Part shown: in pieces, positions 17,463 to 25,988 of the stretch
Layout of the letters: every line of letters starts with the position of its first letter
Numbering within the stretch: the stretch's first letter is position 1
Assembly: GCA_037128705.1 (NCBI GenBank)
Contig: JBAXVX010000023.1
Location: 1-64,000, forward strand
Reading direction: 5' to 3'
Origin: CAIVAT01 sp037128705
GTDB lineage: Bacteria > Bacteroidota > Bacteroidia > Bacteroidales > FEN-979
Length of the DNA stretch: 64,000 nt
Made by a program: the position numbers and the translations under genes
Notes under the pieces: generated by a model
What the model was told of the DNA's origin: nothing
Seen by the model: the letters and a program-made list of their open reading frames with translations, nothing else
Database searches by the model: none

Positions 17463-20400
17463 TTAGAATTTAACATTCAGACCAACTGTATAAACTGCTG
17501 CAACAGGATATGTTTGATTATCCCAGCCGTTGGCAACTTCCGGAGTAAAACCATTGTATTTGAAAATGGTCAGAGGACGTTCGGCTGTTAAAAAGATCCT
17601 GGTTTCAGGGAAATTACCTTTCAGCCAACTTTTGCTCTGAAGGGTATAACCTAACTGAATGTTCTGAATCCTGAAGAAAGATCCGTCTTCGACAAAGAAA
17701 TCGCTCATTTTCTGGTTCCAACCTTTGCGCAAACCGGCTGATGAAGGATATTTGTCGGAGGTTCCTTCGCCATGCCAGCGATTTACTGCTAAGTCGGCAT
17801 CCATGTTTCCATCGTTTGTCCAGATGACTTCACCGCGTTTGCGGTTGAGGATTTTATTTCCTATCTGACCATACACACTGACTGAAAGGTCGATGCCCAT
17901 GTACTTCAGATTGATTTCACCACCATAGGTGAAACTCGGGAAATAGGAGCCCAGGATTACCCGGTCATCATCGTCAATCTTTCCGTCACCGTTCTGGTCA
18001 ACATACTTGAAATCGCCCGGGACGAGTCCGTTCGAAATAGCAACAGGATCCGCGTCAATTTCGGCCTGATTCTGGTACACGCCGGCAACCTGGCGGCCAT
18101 AGAAGGCCATCAGCGGCTGACCAACATAGGTACGCTGACGGAATTCAGCAGTGCCGCCGTCGATATAATCCTGCCCGTAAAGATCGGTCGCCTGATTTTT
18201 CAGGGTGGTGATATTGGCACCAATGCTATAGGAGAATTTGCCGTTTAACGCCTGATCACTCCAGTTAAGGGCCAACTCAATACCTGAGTTCCTGATGGAG
18301 CCGACAGGTTTTAAGACGCTGCCGCCAACCAGCGGAATCTGAACCGGAATAGCCGCATTTTTTGTTGTACGGTTGTAATAGTCGAAATCAGCTGACAGCC
18401 TGTTGCTGAGAAACTTCGCCGTGAAACCGGCATCGAACTCCTGGGTCATCTCCCATTTGAGTTCCGAGTAGCTGTTGGTTACAACCGTTCCGCCGTATAC
18501 GACACCACCCATGGTGGTATTGACAACGTAAGTTGTATAGGCTCCGTCGCTGGCCTGGATCTTGTCGTTTCCAAGTTGTCCCCAGCTTCCCCTGATTTTG
18601 AAATAGGGCAATGCCTTTATGTTTTTCAAAAAATTCTCTTCGGTGATTACCCAGCCCACACCTACTGTTGGGAAGTATCCCCATTTTTGCTGGTATTTAT
18701 TACTTCCATCAGCACGCATCGTGGCATAAAGCAAATATTTTTCCTTGTAGTTATACGCAATCCTTCCGAAATAGGACATGCCATACTGAGCCCCTCCGTT
18801 GTCGTTGACTGCTTCAACAGGAATGACCGTCGACTGGTTAATGTACCAGGATTGTTCCATGCCTGTAGGAAAATTCTTTCCCTGGGCCGTAAGCATGGTG
18901 AAGGTCTCATTCTTGAATGAAGTACCGCCCATCACAGTCAGGTTGTGTTTCCCAAAGCTTTTTGTGAAGGTGAGCACATTGTCCCAGATCCAGTCATTGT
19001 AATTCGTAAAAAAGCGTGTGATGGTCGCATCCGGGTTCTGGAAGCTGTTGCCGATGAACCAGGGTAAATTGACCATTCTCTGATCGATTGACTGAAAACT
19101 GTAATTGTAAGTCGTTTTAAAGGTCAGCGTTTTCGGGATCAGGGTGAAATCCAGATAGAAATTGGCGAGCAACTTCTTGATTTTCATGCGGTCTATATTA
19201 TTATCCATGTTGGGAAATGGATTCTGACCACTTCTGTATCCCAAATCCTGCGCATTCGAGTAAGCTGTCGGGTTCGCAAGTAAATTCGACGGATCGTACA
19301 CAGGCATGATCGGTACGGCATAATATGCATCGCTCCAGGCTCCCCCGTAGTTGTTGTATTTTATTGCATTGCTGAAGATGAAATTGCCTCCGACGGTCAG
19401 CCATTTGGTGGCCTTGAAATCCACTTTGGTACGCACGTTGAATCTTTCATACTTGTTATCCATTTTCATGATCCCATCCTGCAGGAAGTAATCTCCTCCG
19501 ATGGCGTACTTTGCTTTATCATTGCCACCGGTAAAACTGAGACTTTGGTTTGTAATCATCGCAGGCCTGAGAATTTCGGCGTACCAGTCGGTATTGGGTT
19601 CCGGGATGTTCGGGTCAATATAGCTGCGGCCATAGCGCTGCATGGCGTTCAGGATGAACGATTTGTCAGCTTCAGATCCCGATTCCAGGGCCATCTGGGT
19701 AAATTGCTGGGAATTGGCCATTTTCAATACATTCTGGGCAACCTGGTATCCGAAATATCCGTTATAGGTGATTTCAGGTTTCTGGTTGTATGCTCCTGAT
19801 TTTGTTTCGATCAGAACAACCCCGTTTGCAGCCCTCACGCCATAGATAGCGGATGCGGAAGCATCCTTCAATACAGACATGGAAGCGATATCGGATGGAG
19901 AAACAAAGTCAATGTTATCGTAGAACATTCCATCAACCACGTACAAGGGCGCTTCGTTTTCCCTTCCGGGGAATGAGCCGACTCCACGGATCCGAAGCGT
20001 AGGAGAATCACCGGGACCACCGGCCGATACCACCTGCACACCCGCAACTTTTCCCTGCAAGGCATTGATGGGCTGCGAGGAGGGTGTTTTGCTTATCTCA
20101 TCGGCTTTCATCGTCACGATGGATGAAGTAAGATCCTTTACCTTTGAACTGCCGTATCCAACGACAACCACTTCCTGCAAGGAAGTTTTTGAAGGAACCA
20201 TTTGTACTTGGAAAGTCAATTGGTTGCCAATAAGAATTTCCTGTTTCTCATATCCTACATAGCTAATCACCAATATGTTGTCACCCGAAGGAATCTTCAG
20301 GGTAAACTTACCATCCATGTCGGTCACAACGCCAATGGAGGTTCCTTTGATCAATACCGATGCACCAGGCAACGACTCACTCGTAGATCGTTCAGTTACG

Positions 20401-20516
20401 GAACCACTAATGCTCCTTTCCTGCCCGAATGCTGCAGTACAAGCGATGGCCAGCAACAGCAAAAACATGCTCTTGAACCAACCCATGACTTGTTTTCGTG
20501 GTAGATTGTTCTTCAT
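17463..20516 (-). CDS. susC: SusC/RagA-family TonB-dependent outer-membrane transporter
   Basis: A 1017-residue transporter. The signal peptide ends near AAFGQ (about residue 31). A CarboxypepD-reg-like domain (about 33-115, GSVTERSTSESLPGASVLIKGT, SYVGYEKQEI) precedes the TonB-box region (LQEVVVVGYGSS), the plug (INALQGKVAGVQV, LRIRGVGSF, YVVDGMFYDN, DASASAIYGVRAANGVVLIETK) and a large 22-strand barrel ending in an aromatic-plus-F strand (YTVGLNVKF). It imports oligosaccharides released at the surface, powered by TonB-ExbBD. It leads the susC-susD-LamG transcript. No HTCS or anti-sigma/ECF pair is beside it, so the regulator must lie elsewhere. Confidence 0.96.
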   Translation of the reverse strand: MKNNLPRKQVMGWFKSMFLLLLAIACTAAFGQERSISGSVTERSTSESLPGASVLIKGTSIGVVTDMDGKFTLKIPSGDNILVISYVGYEKQEILIGNQLTFQVQMVPSKTSLQEVVVVGYGSSKVKDLTSSIVTMKADEISKTPSSQPINALQGKVAGVQVVSAGGPGDSPTLRIRGVGSFPGRENEAPLYVVDGMFYDNIDFVSPSDIASMSVLKDASASAIYGVRAANGVVLIETKSGAYNQKPEITYNGYFGYQVAQNVLKMANSQQFTQMALESGSEADKSFILNAMQRYGRSYIDPNIPEPNTDWYAEILRPAMITNQSLSFTGGNDKAKYAIGGDYFLQDGIMKMDNKYERFNVRTKVDFKATKWLTVGGNFIFSNAIKYNNYGGAWSDAYYAVPIMPVYDPSNLLANPTAYSNAQDLGYRSGQNPFPNMDNNIDRMKIKKLLANFYLDFTLIPKTLTFKTTYNYSFQSIDQRMVNLPWFIGNSFQNPDATITRFFTNYNDWIWDNVLTFTKSFGKHNLTVMGGTSFKNETFTMLTAQGKNFPTGMEQSWYINQSTVIPVEAVNDNGGAQYGMSYFGRIAYNYKEKYLLYATMRADGSNKYQQKWGYFPTVGVGWVITEENFLKNIKALPYFKIRGSWGQLGNDKIQASDGAYTTYVVNTTMGGVVYGGTVVTNSYSELKWEMTQEFDAGFTAKFLSNRLSADFDYYNRTTKNAAIPVQIPLVGGSVLKPVGSIRNSGIELALNWSDQALNGKFSYSIGANITTLKNQATDLYGQDYIDGGTAEFRQRTYVGQPLMAFYGRQVAGVYQNQAEIDADPVAISNGLVPGDFKYVDQNGDGKIDDDDRVILGSYFPSFTYGGEINLKYMGIDLSVSVYGQIGNKILNRKRGEVIWTNDGNMDADLAVNRWHGEGTSDKYPSSAGLRKGWNQKMSDFFVEDGSFFRIQNIQLGYTLQSKSWLKGNFPETRIFLTAERPLTIFKYNGFTPEVANGWDNQTYPVAAVYTVGLNVKF

Positions 20517-20689
20517 AACTTTTTTTTTATTTAAGGTTGTCAGGTAATTTGTTGAATGCTCCTGTGTTCGTTAATTAATTCATTGACATTAATTGCATTA
20601 ATTGAAAAAAACAAACACATTTTAAAAACGAATTGCAAGTTAAAAAAAATAAAATACAAAAAAGCAAATTTCTACAAGAGAATGTAACG

Positions 20690-23119
20690 TCATTCCTTGA
20701 TAAATTTCAGGGATGTCAACTGAGTCCCGTCGTAAAGGCTGACATGGTACAGGCCGCTCACCAGGTCATTTACAGGCAGCTGGATTTCATTGCGGCTGAG
20801 ATTTTCAAAAATCCTTACTTGCTGACCAAGTAAACTGGTGATGATGATTTTGGAAACGTTTTTTGTATTTACAATGTTCAGCACATCTTTAACGGGGTTA
20901 GGAAAACATGAAACAGGAGCTGTCAGGTTGTGATCCTGGATGCTGCTTGATGAATCCGCAACAAATCCAATGGCATCGAGGGCCGGCTTGATCTCCGGGT
21001 TTGCCATAAAAAGCCGCCAGAGCAACCCTGTACGGGAATTCTCGATCATGTCAATGATCGGCCCCTGGTCAATCGCCAGATAGGATGTTGCATACCAGTT
21101 TTTCTTCAGGTTAAAGGCATCGAAAAAACCAAAATTCCCCCAGATTTTATTGCTTCGGTCACGGTAAAAGTGCTTCAGCGCTGCCTTTGATTCGTCAGGT
21201 GCATACGGCATGGCAGATAATGCCGCCGAAGGGGTGATGGTTCCGTTATCACTGGAAGTAATGGGTTCGTGAACCGCGTACCCGTCAGGGTCGTCACTGG
21301 CCGTCAATCCCCAGCAGGAGGCGCTGTAGCCGGGGTAATTCAGCGGGTTATCCTTGCAGTAAGCCTGGTCAACCAGCGTGATGTTCCTGTTGTTTTTAAA
21401 GTAATTGGTGTAATCGTCGCGTTTATACCGCGGATCGAATCCGAGAAAAGAGTAATGTGTGAAGAACAGCGGCCCGCCATAGTCCCATCCCACATCCAGT
21501 TTATATCCATAAAAAGTCCCCCCGTTCCTGTAGTAGGAAGCTCCTGCCCAGCCGGTTTTCCATAGAGAAGCCGGGACTCCGTGCGTCGGAGAGGCAATGG
21601 CCAGGATGTAAATGATCATGGCTTCATTGAATCCGCGGATCTGCATGTTGATGGCCCAGCCGTAATCAGGCGACCAGTGCCAGTAAAGTACATTGCTGTT
21701 GTTCTTGCGGTACCAGTTCCATTCAACCGCCTGCCATAGCTCCGTTGTCAGATCCCTGACCTGCTGTTCCTGCGTATTTTGCTGATCAAAATACTGCCTG
21801 ACAGCCAATAGCCCCTGGATCATGAATGCCGTTTCGACCAGGTCCCCCCCGTCGTCCTCTGTTCCGAAAGGGATCACTTTTCCTGTGCTGCCATTGATCC
21901 AGTGAGACCAGGCACCATGGAACCGGTCGGCATTCTTCAGAAAATTAAGGATCTTCAGCATGCGTTCCGATCCCTGTGTGCGCGAGATGAAACCGCGCTC
22001 AATTCCGACGAGGATGGCCATGACACCAAATCCTGACCCTCCGGTCGTTACAACATCTCCCGAACCAAGCCTCTCCCTGATCATGCCTGATGCAGGATGA
22101 GCATAATCCCAGAAATACCTGAAGGTGGCTTCCTGTACCATATCCATCAGCTCATCATCCGTCAGGACCCGGGTACTTGCAGTGACTGTATCAGAAGGAG
22201 GTGATGGCTGGTTGACATCATTCAGAGCCTTTAAATAATAGTCAATGGGCGTATTATGACTCATCGTTTTAACATCATCCGTAAACATGCATATGTCGGT
22301 GTCAGCCATTCCTACACGCGTGAAAGTCGCACCTCCGTTGGTCGACCGGTAAATCTCATATCCGCCTACATTTGATTCCGGATTGGGCGTCCAGGAGAGG
22401 AAAATGTGATTTTCATATCCTTTTGCCACAACGCCTGTCGGTGCAGATACGGGCGGCGAAACACCTCCCCCTTTGTACACCCTTACATCATCGACGTAAA
22501 TGGTGTGCTCCGCTCCGTCAGCTGCGTCCTGCGTATAACCAACTGTTTTTATCGCGGTGTAATCCACCGGATCACCCGCAGTGAGGAAAATGTTCATGGG
22601 CATTTTGATCTGGGTCCAGATCCCCGGCTGGAGATCACCGGTGTAAGGAGAGATGCTGAAAAACGAGGACTTCGTGTTGCTGACATCTTCAAAAAAAACC
22701 TTCGGCAGGTAATTCTTTGCCAGTCCCGTCTCAGACCTGAAGAAAAAAGTAAGGGTATCCGCTGTGGATATGTCTTTTGCAGTCCAGTCCAGTCCGGCAG
22801 CAATCGCATACCAGTTACCCCCGGCTACCGAAGTCCAGTGAAGTTTGAGCGAGTTGAGGCCCTGCTGGGCCGGTATGACAGATTCAACCGGAAAACGGGG
22901 TCCTCCGCTCTGGATGATCTCAACCGAACTTGGAGCATACTGTTCCATCCAGCTGAATTCGTAATAATCAGGATTTGGGCTGTCCTGGAAATAGAGCCAT
23001 GTCTGCGCATTCCCGTGCGAAAACGGAAGGATCATCCCCAACGCGATCAGGAATAGAAAAACAAATGTGCTGCTTGTTCGTTGAGGAATATGCTGACGGG
23101 TGAAAATATTTTTTTTCAT
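20690..23119 (-). CDS. T9SS-exported Glycoamylase-family (GH144-like) endo-beta-glucanase
   Basis: An 809-residue exported enzyme. Signal peptide (about 1-38, ending HGNAQ); a CBM-like beta-sandwich (about 40-215, with WTAKDISTADTLTFFFRSE and AEHTIYVDDVRVY); an FN3 domain (about 222-318); then the PF10091-type catalytic domain (about 325-730) with QEATFRYFWDYAHPASGMIRE, FGVMAILVGIERGFISR, FGTEDDGGDLVETAFMIQGLL and a late GPIIDMIENSRTGLLWRLFM. A type A T9SS tail closes it (CFPNPVKDVLNIV to SLKFIKE). This family contains the GH144 endo-beta-1,2-glucanases described from Chitinophaga and Bacteroides. T9SS export would place it on the surface, upstream of the SusCD importer. Family strong, substrate inferred. 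Confidence 0.85.
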   Translation of the reverse strand: MKKNIFTRQHIPQRTSSTFVFLFLIALGMILPFSHGNAQTWLYFQDSPNPDYYEFSWMEQYAPSSVEIIQSGGPRFPVESVIPAQQGLNSLKLHWTSVAGGNWYAIAAGLDWTAKDISTADTLTFFFRSETGLAKNYLPKVFFEDVSNTKSSFFSISPYTGDLQPGIWTQIKMPMNIFLTAGDPVDYTAIKTVGYTQDAADGAEHTIYVDDVRVYKGGGVSPPVSAPTGVVAKGYENHIFLSWTPNPESNVGGYEIYRSTNGGATFTRVGMADTDICMFTDDVKTMSHNTPIDYYLKALNDVNQPSPPSDTVTASTRVLTDDELMDMVQEATFRYFWDYAHPASGMIRERLGSGDVVTTGGSGFGVMAILVGIERGFISRTQGSERMLKILNFLKNADRFHGAWSHWINGSTGKVIPFGTEDDGGDLVETAFMIQGLLAVRQYFDQQNTQEQQVRDLTTELWQAVEWNWYRKNNSNVLYWHWSPDYGWAINMQIRGFNEAMIIYILAIASPTHGVPASLWKTGWAGASYYRNGGTFYGYKLDVGWDYGGPLFFTHYSFLGFDPRYKRDDYTNYFKNNRNITLVDQAYCKDNPLNYPGYSASCWGLTASDDPDGYAVHEPITSSDNGTITPSAALSAMPYAPDESKAALKHFYRDRSNKIWGNFGFFDAFNLKKNWYATSYLAIDQGPIIDMIENSRTGLLWRLFMANPEIKPALDAIGFVADSSSSIQDHNLTAPVSCFPNPVKDVLNIVNTKNVSKIIITSLLGQQVRIFENLSRNEIQLPVNDLVSGLYHVSLYDGTQLTSLKFIKE

Positions 23120-23137
23120 AGAAGCAAAATTAGCAAA

Positions 23138-23336
23138 TCAAATCAGACCGTTATCCATCCTATAATAAATGATCTCGGAATTGTTTTTCAGGTTCATTTT
23201 TTTAAGGATGCGGGTACGGTAAGTGCTGACAGTACGGTCGCTGATGCCACGCTTTTCGCCAATTTCGATCAATGATTTTCCTGAACCCAGCATGCACATC
23301 ACGTCGAATTCACGGTCGGAAAGGCGCTCATGCGGT
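23138..23336 (-). pseudogene. Remnant of a NarL/LuxR-type response regulator (HTH part)
   Basis: The minus strand reads HERLSDREFDVMCMLGSGKS, then IEIGEKRGISDRTVSTYRTR and ILKKMNLKNNSEIIYYRMDNGLI-stop. This is a textbook GerE/LuxR helix-turn-helix, as found at the end of NarL-type response regulators. A stop codon lies two codons before HERLSDRE, and no receiver domain is visible upstream, so only the last ~65 residues survive. The nearby histidine kinase at 45748 is far away and unlikely to be a partner. Confidence 0.75.
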
Positions 23337-23456
23337 CATCAGATTGCCTGAGATAGGTCATTTCAATAACTGAGATAATGTATTTCCCTTTCAGGACAAG
23401 GTATCTGACAGGGGAAAAGTGTTTATTGAAATTAATAAATCAAGGTGTAACCATCA

Positions 23457-23506
23457 CAAATGTACATCAAACTTCATTATAAAGTGAAGTTAGATATACA
23501 TTTGTA
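23457..23506. repeat. 50-bp imperfect palindrome
   Basis: Two 25-nt arms centred at 23481.5 agree at about 21 of 25 positions. ACAAATGTA (23457-23465) pairs with TACATTTGT (23498-23506), and AACTTCA (23471-23477) with TGAAGTT (23486-23492). The right arm contains TACATTTG, a -7 box match, about 46 nt before the leader remnant at 23552. It could be an operator or a mobile-element end; no transposase is adjacent. Confidence 0.7.
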
Positions 23507-23551
23507 TTCCAATCCAACCTGTTGTATATTTGGATTAGATAATTTCAAATC

Positions 23552-23710
23552 ATGAACTCATCTGCAAACTCGCTAAAAAGTAAAGCCTTTGTGGTCATCG
23601 CATTGGCTGCAGTACTCGCATCGGCGCCTGCACTTTCACAGAACTTCATCTGGCAGAATCCACTTCCGCAGGGAAACCAGCGGTTTGCGGGAAAACTCCT
23701 TGTAAAGTAA
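23552..23710 (+). pseudogene. Leader remnant of an exported protein
   Basis: A 52-codon ORF: a perfect signal peptide (KAFVVIALAAVLASAPALSQ) followed by NFIWQNPLPQGNQ and a stop after LLVK. WQNPLPQGN is the usual mature start of large YCF48/BNR-repeat T9SS proteins of this phylum, so this looks like the 5' end of such a gene with the rest deleted. Confidence 0.55.
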
Positions 23711-23773
23711 GTTCTTATGTGGAAATAAGCGATCAAAAAGGCAATCCGGTTAAAAGTGATAAAAATGATATAT

Positions 23774-24460
23774 ATGTCCCAACCCGTTTCAAAATCAAAA
23801 TCCCTTGTGAAGGCCATCATCGAAAAGAGCAGCCTGAAGCAGGAAGTATACCTGAAAACACTGGACGTCTTCAACACCTTCAAGCATGAAAGTGAAATAT
23901 TTGTGAAGTCGAATGCTGCTGCCTTCAAAAAGGCTCCTTTCCCATTGTTGTTTGAATACAGTGACCGCAGCAAGTTTGAATTCCAGCTCAAGTTCGGATC
24001 CGACGTCCTTATTTTTTTTATGCACTCGAATGTCTTTGAGATCCCCCGCGATCACCTGATGATGAAAAGCAGTTATATCCGTGAAGACAAAAGCCGGTCC
24101 TATTGCGGCATTATTCACATATTCAACTTTTTAGCAGATTCATTCAGATATAACCGCACGAATGATCTCGGATATTGTATCGGGCGAATCTTTGTGAACC
24201 GTGAAAACCACTATTTTACCGAAGGAAAACGTGAAATCGGGTTGCTGTATAATAATTTTCCGGGCAGCAATCTCGACCGGAAGGCGATTCAGACCATCCT
24301 TCAGTCCTCCATTTTATATACCCTGAATTTCGACCTGTTGACTCCCCCCTACGACAATATCAAGGAAGTTACCGTGGCTGAAATGCAAACCACACTCGAT
24401 TCCATGTTGATCCGCACCGGCAAAAGACTTGGCTACCGGTTTCAGGCTGATCTTGAATAA
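23774..24460 (+). CDS. Conserved hypothetical cytoplasmic protein
   Basis: About 228 residues from the preferred start MSQPVSKSKSLVKAI; upstream in-frame Met codons at 23756 and 23765 are less likely. It has no signal peptide or membrane segment. Visible features are a helical start, then a mixed region with FEFQLKFGSDVLIFFMHSNVF, YIREDKSRSYCGIIHIFNFLADSFRYNR and FVNRENHYFTEGKREIGLLY. I do not recognise the fold. It converges on the Nudix gene, which is followed by pyrE, and all three look like housekeeping genes in base composition. Function unknown. Confidence 0.7.
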   Translation: MSQPVSKSKSLVKAIIEKSSLKQEVYLKTLDVFNTFKHESEIFVKSNAAAFKKAPFPLLFEYSDRSKFEFQLKFGSDVLIFFMHSNVFEIPRDHLMMKSSYIREDKSRSYCGIIHIFNFLADSFRYNRTNDLGYCIGRIFVNRENHYFTEGKREIGLLYNNFPGSNLDRKAIQTILQSSILYTLNFDLLTPPYDNIKEVTVAEMQTTLDSMLIRTGKRLGYRFQADLE

Positions 24461-24490
24461 TCAGTTTCTGTTGAATGAACAGGCCAATGG

Positions 24491-25192
24491 TTAAACAAAA
24501 AACACTTCCAGCAGAAGTTCCCTGATGGATGCATAGGTATGGGTCAGAATGCAGTGAATGGCATTGGGAGAGGTCCATTTTACAAGAAATATACCCTCGC
24601 TTGTCTGCGGCTTTAACACCTGGGCACTGTCAGCCTCCATCTCAAACCACCAGGTTTGCTTGAGTATTCTTTTGTCTTTCAGCTTGTATATATGCCAGGT
24701 ACTGGTAAGATCACGCGTGATTTTGACTGATTTCAGACCTGTTTCCTCTCTGACTTCGCGGATGGCAGCTGTGCCTGCTGATGATGGATGCGGCGGAAAT
24801 TCAGCCTTGCCGTTAATCAAATCAGCAAACCGGTTGGCATCTGTGGCCGGATCATTCATGTCCTTTTTATCGATTTTTCCCTTTGGCAGGTCCCAGTGTC
24901 CCAACCGATGAATGAACAGGTATTCACCTTTTTCGTTTTTCACCAGTCCGCCTGCTGCGGGAATAAATTTAAAAATTGAGACGAAAACCTTGAATGCAGA
25001 GGCCCCGTCGAATAATCCTGAATCAGCATGCCATATCCACAGGTTGAGATATTTCTCGTACCTCTCAAAATCCTCATACGCCTCTTTTAAATTTTCTGCA
25101 GATTCGTATTTAACAACCATATCGGTCGGCAGTTGGTTTTCCGGAGCGATGGCCGTGAACTGGACAGTACGGTTATTCAGGAATATTTTCAT
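24491..25192 (-). CDS. Nudix hydrolase with an insertion in the Nudix box
   Basis: A 233-residue protein. An N-terminal extension (1-70) precedes the Nudix fold (about 72-233), which opens IPAAGGLVKNEKGEYLFIHRL. The Nudix box is split: WDLPKGKID (100-108) supplies the first half and AAIREVREETGL (142-153) the second. Between them is a 26-residue excess (DKKDMNDPATDANRFADLIN and following residues). In the canonical G-x5-E-x7-REUxEExGU box the two parts adjoin. The metal-binding REVREE residues are intact, so hydrolysis of a nucleoside diphosphate derivative remains plausible. The substrate is unknown. It is divergent from pyrE, sharing a 119-nt intergenic region. Confidence 0.85.
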   Translation of the reverse strand: MKIFLNNRTVQFTAIAPENQLPTDMVVKYESAENLKEAYEDFERYEKYLNLWIWHADSGLFDGASAFKVFVSIFKFIPAAGGLVKNEKGEYLFIHRLGHWDLPKGKIDKKDMNDPATDANRFADLINGKAEFPPHPSSAGTAAIREVREETGLKSVKITRDLTSTWHIYKLKDKRILKQTWWFEMEADSAQVLKPQTSEGIFLVKWTSPNAIHCILTHTYASIRELLLEVFFV

Positions 25193-25311
25193 GTTTCAAT
25201 AATTTGCATTGTAAAATTACGTTTTTTCAATGAATGAAGACCGAAAGAAATTGGCCGAATTTTACTACATTTGCACCCGATTTGCATCCCTAAATATTTT
25301 ATAATATCGCT

Positions 25312-25941
25312 ATGATATATAACAAAGACATTGCATTTACAACGGCCGAATTACTTTTAAAAATCAAGGCAGTGAAACTCAGCCCAAAAGATTTGTTTAC
25401 ATGGGCATCGGGGATTCAATCCCCTATTTACTGCGACAACCGGATTACGCTTTCTTACCCGGAGATCAGGACATTCATCCGCCAGCATTTTGTTAAGGCA
25501 ATCCAGGAAAGCAGTTTTCAGCCCGAAGCCATTGCGGGCGTTGCAACAGGAGGGATTGCCCAGGGAGCCCTGGTTGCGCAGGAGATGGGGCTGCCTTTTG
25601 CCTACGTCCGTTCAGGGAAGAAAGAGCATGGACTCACCAACCAGATTGAGGGCGAGGTACGTCAGGGACAACGTATCGTTGTCGTAGAGGATCTCATTTC
25701 CACAGGGGGATCAAGCTTAAGTGCCGTTCAGGCTTTGCGCGATGCCGGTTGCAATGTAAAAGGCATGGTTGCCATTTTTACCTACAACCTTACCAAGGCC
25801 GACAAAGCGTTTAGGGAGGCCAATTGTGACCTGATCACACTTACCGATTATGACCACCTTATTGAAAAAGCGGTGGAGATCGGTTTTATATCAGATTCTG
25901 ATGTAAAGATTTTACAGAACTTCAAGAAATTACTTAGTTAA
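25312..25941 (+). CDS. pyrE: Orotate phosphoribosyltransferase
   Basis: A 209-residue enzyme that converts orotate and PRPP to OMP in pyrimidine synthesis. The PRPP-binding motif VVVEDLISTGGSS begins at residue 123 (acidic pair Glu126-Asp127). The flexible catalytic loop contains YVRSGKKEHGLTNQIEG, and the N-terminal part has the usual FTWASGIQSPIYCDNR. Length and motif order are normal. It is monocistronic in the window. Confidence 0.96.
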   Translation: MIYNKDIAFTTAELLLKIKAVKLSPKDLFTWASGIQSPIYCDNRITLSYPEIRTFIRQHFVKAIQESSFQPEAIAGVATGGIAQGALVAQEMGLPFAYVRSGKKEHGLTNQIEGEVRQGQRIVVVEDLISTGGSSLSAVQALRDAGCNVKGMVAIFTYNLTKADKAFREANCDLITLTDYDHLIEKAVEIGFISDSDVKILQNFKKLLS

Positions 25942-25988
25942 CGATAAAGTAATTTTTACCCTGAAGAGAATCCCCTGAAATTAAGCAG

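Noticed and set aside
20517..20640. Candidate susC promoter near TGTGTTTG
   Set aside because: The -7 box departs from consensus in its second base and the nearest TTG is only 16 nt away; too weak to annotate.
25251..25273. Candidate pyrE promoter (TTGG and TACATTTG)
   Set aside because: The TACATTTG box fits, but the TTGG is only about 12 nt from it; the expected spacing is 19-21 nt. No better -33 was found.
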